64,000 bases of DNA. It comes from Nematostella vectensis. Taxonomy: Eukaryota; Cnidaria; Anthozoa; Actiniaria; Edwardsiidae. The stretch spans positions 9,992,050-10,056,049 of the forward strand of contig NC_064044.1 in NCBI RefSeq assembly GCF_932526225.1, written 5' to 3'. The number at the start of each line of letters is the position of its first letter. Position 1 is the first letter of the stretch. Both the position numbers and the translations under genes were made by a program. Positions 50,401 through 62,400 of the stretch are shown here, piece by piece. Under the pieces are notes generated by a model. The model was not told where the DNA came from, made no database searches, and saw only the letters and a program-made list of their open reading frames with translations.

Positions 50401-53400
50401 CTCGTCGACCTGAATCAGAGCAAGATTTAAATGGGCGTGACCACAAAATTGTAGTGACCACAGATTGCCCAAGTCAATTAAGGTAAAAAGGGAACCGTGG
50501 TTCGCATTGGGTTTAGCCCGCAAAACGGAGGTTACCGGGAAACAGGATTTGGGTTCCCGGCAAAAGGGAAATGGGTTACCGGGATTTGCCCCCCCCCTCC
50601 CCCTCTCCATCCCCCTCTTTAGAACCCAGGTAAATGCGTTGCAGTCTTATTCAAAAGGTAGCGATAACGCAGTGCCAAGATCTTTGCTCAGCCATAGGAT
50701 CGAGTTTAAATCCAGCCTGAGTAGCTTGAGATTTTCTGGTGATGTACAAGCCTGGTAGAAGTCCAATATGTCAGCCCTTTGTGGTGCGCATTTTGATCGT
50801 GTCATTTACATTTAAGCAGCAAAAGATTTTACATTTGTATACTGTCTCGTCTTAACCTTGCATCTTAACACATTGACCCCTGAACCGGCCTGTACCGGCT
50901 TTGGGAAGTACCCACAACCCAAAAAATTCATAAATTCAAAATAAACACAACAAGATGAAGATACTCAGGCATCAGTCTAAGGGATAAATGGTCTTGCAGA
51001 TATGCATCCAACCAAGGTGTTGGCATCTACTCTTAAGCCAAATAATAGCACAGGTTCTTTGACAAATCTCAAATCGAACAAGGAGAGAAAAGCAGAATCA
51101 CCCCTCTCAATAAAACGCTCAAAATACCACACAAGGGAGAGAAATCAGCAAACACAGCTCAAGACACAAATAGATACCTTTATTCTGATCCTCCAGGTAC
51201 ATTTCCTTGGCCTCAAAACACAATGTTCATTCCTTGAAGGATTGTACAACCACGAAAATATCTTTACGTATTGCAAAGCATTCTGGGAGATCCAGGGGAA
51301 AATTCACGAGGGGAGGGCCAGTCAACACTCCTCTCCCCAAAGTCAGATGGTTTTTTATAAGTCTTTTCACCCCGAAGCCAAACAATCAATTCCAGGCCAT
51401 ACAGACCCAGAATAGCAGTGTAAACAATTTTGGAATCAATTTGGTTTCAGAAAAGACAGCATTTAGGAGAGCTGTGGTGATTCATTAGAAAATTATTTTC
51501 TCATCCAGGCAAAGCCAAACAAGAAAAAATCATCATGAATCCACCTTTGCTTGCAAATATCCATAAGCAAAGCACTCAATTATGCCCCAAAAGACTTCAT
51601 GATGTCCTGAGACACTCTCCTAATATGCTCATAGCTGTATTTTTGATGAAAAATACAAGCAACCATCAACTTGTGCTGGCTTCAGCACATCGATGAGGGA
51701 TTAAAAGTGGGGACCGCAAAGCACTGTTGGAAAGCTTGGATACCGCTGACTAGGTGCAGCTGTGTTTGACTTTGACGGGCTGTATAAAACTCAGAATAGG
51801 GGGGGAGGTATCTGTTTTCAGTCTGTTTTTTTGTAAATTCAGCTCCAAAAAAGCCAGTCAATGGGTTAATTTGCAGTTCCTAATGTAAGAATGGAGTCTG
51901 GGTGACCATCGTAGCGCGGGTCGTCGCATGGATAGTAGTAGCGGTTCTACATGTAACTAGGGGCATTCTACTAACCCATTGGTTGATGTCCCGCTGGCGT
52001 TCATTGGCCGGCTTTGCTGTTTTGCGAATCATCGCCGCAGTTTGTTCATCCGTCAGACGCTTCCGCTGAGTGGGAATCATGTTACACACCTCCATTGGCA
52101 CGGAGTTCTTCTTCTGACCAACCAGTAGGCACGGTAAATGGGGGTACCTTGAAGACACAATGAAAGATGCTTGGCAAGGTCAAGGCAAGGGCAGGTAAAT
52201 AAGGTTAGGTGAGACGAAGAGAGGTGAAGCAAGGCATGGTGATGTATGCTAAGGCGAGGTGAGGTGATGTTAAGTGAGGTGAGGTGACGCGAGGTAAGTA
52301 GAGGTGAGGTTAGGGTATTGTGGGTTTTGTGGTGTGGTTATCCGAGGTGGGGTGAGGTTAGGTCCGATTCACAGCTCGTTTCTGTGAGCCCGCAGTATGT
52401 GCCCCCATCGACGGCTAGAGAGAGAGAGAGTTTTTGGTATTCCCAAAAACTGAGGTGAGGTGAAGTGAGCACAGCTAGACCAGAGAGAATTATATACGGA
52501 AATAATGTTTTGAATGTCTTGTTTGCGACCAATTGCGAAACAAGCTTGGTACCAGCCTCTTTATCTACGACCGTGCGCCGCAGGGCCACCATTGTGCCGA
52601 AATAACCATTTCCCTAAAAAAACAAACTGCAAAGGCTGCCATGCCACAGTCACTACGGTATTATGGTGTCGCGGAAATGCCTTTCTAAGGCATAGTTTAT
52701 TAGACGCCGTTTTTTCATGCATCGTTCCAAATGCAAATACATTTAAATGATGAACTCGATTGTTTCATTTTCATTTGCATGAATTTACATTTGGAACGGC
52801 ACATGAAAAGAACGGCGTCTAAACTAGAAAAAGGAAACCTACCTGAGAGATATTTTGTACTTGTCGCAGAAGTACTTTCTAAGAAACCAACCTGAGAGAT
52901 ATTTTGTACATGTCGGGGAAGTACTTTCTAAGAAACCTACCTGAGATATTTTGTACTTGTCACAGAAGTACTTATTCTTAGAACGTACCTGAGAGATATC
53001 TTGTACTTGTCGCGGAAGTACATATTTTAAGAAACCTACCTAAGAGATACAGTAGAACCTGTCCTTAAGACCACCTGCGTACTGAGACCACCTGGCTATA
53101 AAGACCACTTTTCTCCGGTCCCGAGAAAATTAACATGTAAAGTATAGGACTTTCAACCTGTGTACTAAGACCACCTGTCTATTAGGGATTAAGACCACTT
53201 TTTTAGGTCCCTTGACCTAAAAGTGACCTGTCTATTAAGACCACTTAATCCACTGACTGACAAAATCATCCGCGATTTCTGCTAGTGATCTCTATAAGTG
53301 GCCTCCCTGGTAAAAGTTACCTCCTATACGTATTAAAGTGACCTCCCTCTCTAAAGGTCACACGTGACCCTGAGCATGCTCGCGTCCTCAAGTCACCTTT

Positions 53401-56400
53401 GAGCCCGGCCTTTGAGTCAAGATGGCGAGTAAACAAGCTAGGATTGAGCTCTCACTGAAGAAAAAGGTTGAAGTTTTGAAGCTAGCAGCTGATACTGAAA
53501 ACTGGATACCTGAGGTTATTCAGGAACATGTTTTGGGTAAAGACAGTGTACCAGAAACCGCGGATGATGACGAGGAGTGTGATGAAACCAGCGATGGCAG
53601 TGGTTCACTTGAACCTATGTCAGTGATTAAAGACACAAAAACTGCACTATATTGGGCCCAGCAGTTAAAACTGTTTTCTCTAGAGAGGGATATGACTGGA
53701 ATCTTTCCCATACCTTCTGAACTTGAGGACAATTTAACATCTGAATTAGTGAAAGCGAGATTTGTCAAGCAGAAGAGCATTACAGATTTTTTCGAATTAC
53801 TTATTCTAAGAAACCTACCTGAGATATTTTGTAGTTGTCACAGAAGTACTTATTCTAAGAAACCTACCTGAGATATATTTTGTACTTGTCGCAGAAGAAC
53901 TTATTCTAAAAAACCTACCTGGGAGATATTTTGTACTTGTCACAGAAGTACTTATTCTAAGAAACCTACCTGAGAGCTATCTTGTACTTGTCGCGGAAGT
54001 ACTTATTCTAAGAAACCTACCTGAGAGGTATCTTGTACTTGTCGGGAAAGTACTTACTTTACTCTATGAAACCTACCTGAGAGATATTTTGTACTAGTCG
54101 CAGAAGTACTTATTCTACGAAACCTACCTGAGAGGTATATTGTACTTGTCGCAGAAGTACTTATTCTAAGAAACCTACCTGAGAGGTATCTTGTACTTGT
54201 CGGGAAAGTACTTACTTTACTCTATGAAACCTACCTGAGAGATATTTTGTACTAGTCGCAGAAGTACTTATTCTACGAAACCTACCTGAGAGGTATATTG
54301 TACTTGTCGCAGAAGTACTTACTCTATGAAACCTACCTGAGAGGTATCTTGTACTTGTCGCAGAAGTACTTATTCTACAAAACCTACCTGAGAGGTATAT
54401 TGTACTTGTCGCGGAAGTAATTACTCTATGAAACCTACCTGAGAGATATATTGTACTTGTTGCGGAAGTACGCCTCTACGGTGGTCTCGGTGTTGTCTTC
54501 AAGCCTAAAGCGGTTGTTAAATGCAGGGTGTGACAGACCCATCACAGTGAACTTTCTTTTAATGTGGGTAGTCTCTACGCGAAGACCTACCGAGAGAGTT
54601 ACACGACAATCTCAGACCAGCTAGTAGCCTTCCTAGCGGCCCTTCCCTTCCCTTGAGCCGCTACGCAGGCTAACCAGCTAGGACAGGTGTATACGATTAA
54701 CGATAACGATAACAGAGAGCATGTAGATTGAGTGAAGGATTTGCTGTATATTTGAATACACCGCGCTCCACAAGTAGTTCTTTTAACATTACTAGGGAGC
54801 CAAGGTGGCGCAGTTGGCAGAGCAACTGCGCCACATTTCCAACATGGGAAATGTCCTTTATGGTGGATTACCTTTTCCAGATCACCTGTATGTTTATATT
54901 TCATATTTAGTAGTTTATATATTTTCGTATTTTATTTAGTAGTTCATACTTTTTGATACCTTTTATCTCCGTGGTGAGCTTCTTCTTGTCTCTTTCGTCC
55001 ATCACCCAACGTGTATCAAGAACTCTGTTCCCATCCTGTCTAAGAATCTCCAACATGAAGTCTATCACCGGCATCGATTTCTGGAAGCCTTTAGAGGATA
55101 CTGGAAATAATAGAATATAAATAATTCAGGGGCGTATTTAGGGATGGACCAAGCGAGCCCCAAGAGATTTGGCTTAAAAATAGCAAATAAGGAAGTCCAC
55201 GGGGAACAATTAACAATCAACATCAACAAGAATTGGTGTTCACCTTGTATGTACGTCTAAATTTTCGCTCCCGCGCTACGAACTTTTTTTTTGCAGTTGT
55301 ATGCACTTCATGTTTTGAATATGCTACTGCGATTTCGAGTAATCTGAGAAATCTCGGCAAGGATCACAAATATGTCAAAACCGCTTCTGTTTAAATTTCA
55401 ATCTGGTTTACCGACACATTACACTGACATGGCTTCGTTGGAAGTTCAGGTTGGAAGCCATGAAAAAGTAGGCCAATGGAAACAGCTTTTGACTGACGGA
55501 ACCTACAACAATTTCGTTTGGAATTTATGAGGGTGAGTTAGCAGATTCCCCAACATCGCAGGAAATTAAAGAGAATTAATTAACTCTTTGCTGATTAACC
55601 ACCTTTTGATCCTAGCTAAATATCACATCTTTAAAAGTAAATTGAACAAAACAAAACCATATCGAGATGGATTCTTGAAAAGGGTGAAAGCAGTTTTCCA
55701 AATAGAAAAAAACAATAGCATCAGAAAATCATCAACTAGAATTTCGTTATAAGAAATGGGGCCCTATCCTTCCCTTTGTCTATTCTCTCTAACGGTGACT
55801 TTCGTTTTTTTTTTTTGTCTCTTCTTTTTCTCTATTTTTTTTTCTTGTATTCTCTGTATTAAAATTTAGTCTTTTCCCGTTTAGTTTAGGGGTATGTTGT
55901 TTAGGGAAATAGTGCAGTATTGTTTGTATAAGGTTACATTGTTGAAAATAAAAATATATTAAGATCTAAAAAAAAAGGAAATTAAAGGACAACCACACCG
56001 CCATTTTATGCTCCCGCTCAATACCGAGTGACTCAAACAATCCATTTCCATCGGCTCATTCAAGCGAGTAACCAAGATATTTTTAATTAAATATCGTCAA
56101 CAACTATCGGACTCCATTTAGATAGTTAAGTTTCCTTGCGAATAAACCCGTTGTATTTTCACTTATAAACAATAACAAAGGAGTGGTTAATCGACATTCT
56201 TTAAAGCGCAAAAATACACTTTTCTACCCACCATCGATGTTCAGCAGCATGGTTTTCCACTGAGACGGGCGCACACTTTGATAGAACCCCGTCCATAATT
56301 CACAGCCACCCCCAAGATCATGGCAGTGGCCGTTGGGAGGTGGGAAGAAGCACCTCCCCACAGCTGTGAACCTCATGGACGGCATCTGCCTCAGGACAAT

Positions 56401-59400
56401 ATCCATACCCTGGATAGCGTCTTGGGGAACCTTTCCACGGAACTCCCCTTTTAGGAACTGGTCAAGCTCTTTGATGCTAACCTGACCTGCTTCCTTAACT
56501 TTGAGCTGGCAAAAAAGACAAAATATCCAGCTGACGAAAGGTATCACGACAAGCCTGTATGGAAGCATATGAAATTTATTCTTCGTATTAAGAAAATTAG
56601 CATATTACAGGGGCGGCAGAGTGCTCCGATAAGTGGGGGGGGGGGGGGGGGGAAGTTGGGGGAGGGGTGGGTAGTGGTTTCAGGGGGGAGGGGTGGTTGC
56701 TGGTTTCTAATTCTTAAGCGCTATTCATTAAAACTCGGGGGATAACCTAGGTTTTTATGCACGGGATTTTAAACTGTTCAACAAATTTGTTGTCCGTTGT
56801 TTATGTACCGCTTGAAACCCGTTGGTTTAAAAACAACGTGTATTAGGACGAATTCAAATGTCTTATTATCCATAATATTAACAGAATATGACATGACGGA
56901 AAAACATGAAATGACGCTTCAAATAAGCCCATTTCACATCTAATATGGTTGAAAAGTACTAATTGAGTAATAGCAGACAAAATATCAAATGCGTTTTTTT
57001 GTTAAGTGTCCATGAGCCCATACATTGTGCAAGGATAATCAAGGAAAAAAATATCTAAAAAGCCAAACTCTCGGTATATGCATTTCGGCCTTACGTTATT
57101 TGTGCTTTAAAAATCAGTCCGGAAAACAAGAAACCAATGAACAAATTGTTTCCTCTATCTTTCTCTATCTCGAATCGCGCATTTTCTAGGTTTTTCCGTC
57201 ATGTCGCAGAATAAAGCACCATTTTTTAAATCTTCCCCTGTAATTCAAGAGCTTACTGTAAACTTTCGTTCTTTTCCCCCATCAGTTCCAGGAAGAGTGA
57301 CCTTCAGGGAAGCTTCCTGGTAAGTAGAAGGTGTGGTCAGTAAAGGAATGATAACTCTGAACCCTCTTACCCTGCGTTCCTAGAGGATGAAAGTCCGCTA
57401 AACCCACCCCCTGTTAGTTTATTAAGTAGACACTCTCGTCAACATTCCCTTTACCTCTGACTTTAAAGGCAATGGCTCCCTGCAGTACAAATTTCTCCTC
57501 CCATCAAAAGCAGGTTTGCATCCATTGAAAACTCCCTTGAACTCCCCATGCTTTATAGCAGCGTCCACCACATCACGACAAACAGACACTGGGGCTTTCT
57601 CAGGAGAAATCTCCAGATCGTAGTGATATAGGAAATCAACGTTTGGAAGAGTCACTTGGAAGAAGTTAGCTCGCAGTTTTATTTTCCTTCCCTCCCTTCC
57701 ATAACCTGGTCGCTTCGGTAATTCCATGTTTTCCTGCCTGTGACGAGCCAGGTGTTCTGCAACACAAAACAACACATATACGTTTACGTGGTAAACATCA
57801 CTGGGTGGAGTTCACCACTGTGAGCACAAAGACCAGGATGTGAGAATAACAGTATGATTTCCATGTTTAGCACTCAAACATTTATAAAATGTTATTAATG
57901 ACATATAAACCAATCCAAAATCAGTTGTTACATTGTGCATCTCGGGGCCCAAGGAAAGGGAGAGCAAGAAGGTAGTTCCAGCTAAAAACATGCTTATGTG
58001 CTTAATACCCTAGTGGGTACTGGTAGTGGTGGGAGGGAGGGGGGACTAGTCTAATATATGTGCTGAATACCCTAGGGGGTGATCGTAGTGGTGCGAGGGA
58101 GGGGGGACTAGTCTAATATATGTGTTAAATACCCTAGGGGGTACTGGTAGTGGTGGGAGGGAGGGGGGACTAGTCTAATATATGTGCTGAATACCCTAGG
58201 GGGTACTGGTAGTGGTGGGAGGGAGGGGGGACTAGTCTAATATATGTGTTAAATACCCAAGGGGGTACTGGTAGTGGTGGGAGGGAGGGGGGGACTAGTC
58301 TTATATATGTGCTAAATACCCTAGTGGGTACTGGTAGTGGTGGGAGGGAGGGGGGGACTAGTCTTATATATGTGCTAAATACCCTAGTGGGTACTGGTAG
58401 TGGTGGGAGGGAGGGGGGACTAGTCTAATATATGTGTTAAATACCCTAGGGGGTACTGGTAGTGGTGGGAGGGAGGGGGACTAGTCTAAGATATGTGCTA
58501 AATACCCTAGGGGGTACTGGTAGTGGTGGGAGGTGAGGGAACTAGTCTAATATATGTGCTGAATACCCTAGGGGGTGATCGTAGTGGTGCGAGGGAGGGG
58601 GGACTAGTCTTATATATGTGTTAAATACCCAAGGGGGTACTGGTAGTGGTGGGAGGGAGGGGGGGACTAGTCTTATATATGTGTTAAAAACCGAAGGGGG
58701 TACTGGTAGTGGTGGGAGGAAGGAGGGGACTAATCTAATATATGTGTTAAATACCCAAGTGGGTACTGGTAGTGGTGGTAGGGAGGGGGGGACTAGTCTA
58801 ATATATGTGTTAAATACCCTAGGGGGTACTGGTAGTGGTGGGAGAGAGGGGAGTGGACTAGTCTAATATATGTGTTAAATACCCTAGGGGGGTACTGGTA
58901 GTGGTGGGAGAGAGGGGAGTGGACTAGTCTAATATATGTGTTAAATACCCTTGGGGGTACTGGTAGTGGTGGGAGGGAGGGGGGACTAGTCTTATATATG
59001 TGTTAAATACCCTAGGGGGTACTGGTAGTGGTGGGAGGGAGGGGGCGACTAGTCTAATATATGTGTTAAATACCCTAGGGGGTACTGGTAGTGGTGGGAG
59101 GTGAGGGAACTAGTCTAATATATGTGTTAAATACCCTAGGGGGTACTGGTAGTGGTGGGAGGGGGGGGAATAGTCTAATATATGTGTTTAATACCCTAGG
59201 GGGTACTGGTAGTGGTGGGAGGGAGGGGGGACTAGTCTAATATATGTGCTAAATACCCTAGGGGGTACTGGTAGTGGTGGGAGAGAGGGAGGGACTAGTG
59301 TAATATATGTGTTAAATACCCTTGGGGATACTGGTAGTGGTGGGAGGGGAGGGGACTAGTCTAATATATGTGTTAAATACCCTAGGGGGTACTGGTAGTG

Positions 59401-62400
59401 GTGGGAGGGAGGGGGGGACTAGTCTAATATATATGTTAAATACCCTAGGGGGTACTGGTAGTGGTGGGAGGGAGGGGGGACTAGTCTAATATATGTGCTG
59501 AATACCCTAGGGGGTACTGGTAGTGGTGGGGGGGGACTAGTCTAATATATGTGTTAAATACCCTAGGGGGTACTGGTAGTGGTGGGAGGGAGGGGGGACT
59601 AGTCTTATATATGTGTTAAATACCCAAGTGGATACTGGTAGTGGTGGGAGGGAGGGGGGGACTAGTCTTATATATGTGTTAAATACCCAAGGGGGTACTG
59701 GTAGTGGTGGGAGGGAGGGGGGGGACTAGTCTTATATATGTGTTAAAAACCGAAGGGGGTACTGGTAGTGGTGGGAGGGAGGGGGGGACTAATCTAATAT
59801 CTGTGTTAAATACCCAAGTGGGTACTGGTAGTGGTGGGAGGGAGGGGGGGACTAGTCTTATATATGTGTTAAATACCCAAGGGGGTACTGGTAGTGGTGG
59901 GGGGGGACTAGTCTAATATATGTGTTAAATACCCTAGGGGCTACTGGTAGTGGTGGGAGGGAGGGGGGACTAGTCTAATATATGTGTTAAATACCCTAGG
60001 GGGTACTGGTAGTGGTGGGAGGGAGGGGGGACTAGTCTAATATATGTGTTAAATACCCTAGGGGGTACTGGTAGTGGTGGGGGGGGACTAGTCTTATATA
60101 TGTGTTAAATACCCAAGGGGGTACTGGTAGTGGTGGGAGGGAGGGGGGACTAGTCTAATATATGTGTTAAATACCCTAGGGGGTACTGGTAGTGGTGGGA
60201 GGTAAGGGAACTAGTCTAATATATGTGTTGAATACCCTAGGGGGTACTGGTAGTGGTGGAAGGGAGGGGGGACTAGTCTAATATATGTGTTAAATACCCT
60301 AGGGGGTACTGGTAGTGGTGGGAGAGAGGGGAGTGGACTAGTCTAATATATGTGTTAAATACCCTAGGGGGTACTGGTAGTGGTGGGGGGGGGACTAGTC
60401 TAATATATGTGTTAAATACCCTAGGGGGTACTGGTAGTGGTGGGAGGGAGGGGGGAACTAGTCTAATATATGTGTTAAATACCCTAGGGGGTACTGGTAG
60501 TGGTGGTAGGGAGGGGGGGACTAGTCTAATATATGTGTTAAATACCCTAGGGGGTACTGGTAGTGGTGGGAGGGAGGGGGGACTAGTCTTATATATGTGT
60601 TAAATACCCTAGGGGGTACTGGTAGTGGTGGGAGGGAGGGGGCGACTAGTCTAATATATGTGCTGAATACCCTAGGGGGTACTGGTAGTGGTGGGAGGGA
60701 GGGGGGGACTAGTCTTATATATGTGTTAAATACCCTAGGGGGTACTGGTAGTGGTGGGAGGGAGGGGGGACTAGTCTAATATATGTGTTGAATACCCTAG
60801 GTGGTACTGGTAGTGGTGGTAGAGAGGGGAGTGGACTAGTCTAATATATGTGTTAAATACCCTAGGGGGTACTGGTAGTGGTGGGAGGGAGGGGGGGGAC
60901 TAGTCTAATATATGTGTTAAATACCCTTGGGGGTACTGGTAGTGGTGGGAGGGAGGGGGGACTAGTCTTATATATGTGTTAAATACCCTTGGGGGTACTG
61001 GTAGTGGTGGGAGGGAGGGGGGACTAGTCTTATATATGTGTTAAATACCCTAGGGGGTACTGGTAGTGGTGGGAGGGAGGGGGACTAGTCTACTATATGT
61101 GTTGAATACCCTAGGGGGTACTGGTAGTGGTGGGAGGGAGGGGGGACTAGTCTTATATATATGTTAAATACCCTAGGGGGTACTGGTAGTGGTGGGAGGG
61201 AGGGGGGGACTAGTCTTATATATGTGTTGAATACCCAAGTGGGTACTTGTAGTAGTCTATTAAGTGTACAGGTTATAGTGGTGGGTAGGGAGTGGGGACT
61301 AATCTGATATATGTGTTGAATCATGCTGGTAGTATTTGACAGGGAGAAGGGGGGGGGGGGACTAATATCTAATATATAGTTGTAGGGGACTTTATTCTAA
61401 CCATCAGCAGTTGTTGTTGACCCTATTATTGCTGGGGTCTGCTGTGGACGTGCTGGAGTCTGCTGTGAACGTGCTGGAGTCTGCTGTGGACCTGCTGGAG
61501 TCTGCTGTGGACCTGCTGGAGTCTGCTGTGGACCTGCTGGAGTCTGCTGTGGACGTGCTGGAGTCTGCTGTGGACCTGCTGGAGTCTGCTGTGAATGTGC
61601 TGGAGTCTGCTGTGGACGTGCTGGAGTCTGCTGTGAACCTGCTGGAGTCTGCTGTAGACCTGCTTGAGTCTGCTGTAGACCTGCTGGAGTCTGCTGTGGA
61701 CCTGCTGGAGTCTGCTGTGGACCTGCTGGAGTCTGCTGTGGACCTGCTGGAGTCTGCTGTGGACCTGCTGGAGTCTGCTGTGGACCTGCTGGAGTCTGCT
61801 GTGGACGTGCTGGAGTCTGCTGTGGACGTGCTGGAGTCTGCTGTGAACGTGCTGGAGTCTGCTGTGGACCTGCTGGAGTCTGCTGTAGATGTACTGGAGT
61901 CTGCTGATGGGCTGCAGCCTGGCTTTGATTGTTGTGTGCTTGCTGTGATTTGGATGAAGCTTCGTTCTGGGACTCTGATGCACTTCTTGGTGTTCTCTGC
62001 ATCTGAGCCAGCAGGTTCTTAGAGGAAAATTGTCCATTGCCGTGTGAGCCTGGTGCCAAGCTGTTCCCCTTAAGTCTAGCTCCTGTTTTAGGGATCGCAC
62101 CCTGCTCTTTGCCACTTTGTGGGCTATAAGGCAAAAGACAATGGACAAATAACTGTTGTTGTCATTGTTAAGTCATAATTAATCAGTACATTTTTCATAA
62201 TTTTTGGGAAAGAGAGAACACCAGCAAAAAGAATACACTCTGTTTTTTCCACAAACAAAGAGCTCAGAAGGCGTTCCTTGCAAGGTGATAAAAACCAGAG
62301 CCTTTAATATAATTAAGAAGCTGTCTGATCAAGCTAGCATTGTACTAGAGGGGTTCTGAGGGGGTATGTTCGCATCCCTGCGTCGCCTATCATGCTTCTG

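Larger units (their letters stand above)
52830..54438 (-). repeat. ~50-bp minisatellite of Argonaute PAZ exon-end plus donor copies
   Basis: About 17 units. On the minus strand each reads AGTACTTCTGCGACAAGTAC then AAAATATCTCTCAG and GTAGGTTTC. The genuine exon 54439-54586 ends GTACTTCCGCAACAAGTACA then ATATATCTCTCAG followed by GTAGGTTTC. The units still read [11 protein letters not shown]. They fill most of the intron, interrupted by a pogo relic (53050-53805). Two adjacent ~170-bp blocks (about 54010-54340) repeat each other, showing higher-order amplification. Confidence 0.93.

Noticed and set aside
54780-54900. tRNA gene
   Set aside because: An A-box-like word is present but no B-box, anticodon arm or acceptor-stem pairing could be found.
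58246-60779. Frames with [17 protein letters not shown] repeats
   Set aside because: Shadows of the 62-bp intronic array, broken wherever the G run changes length.
61411-62022. Plus-strand frame of LLESAVD repeats (203 codons)
   Set aside because: Antisense of the coding QQTPAGP repeat; the minus-strand frame is joined to Argonaute by matching splice phases, this one is not.
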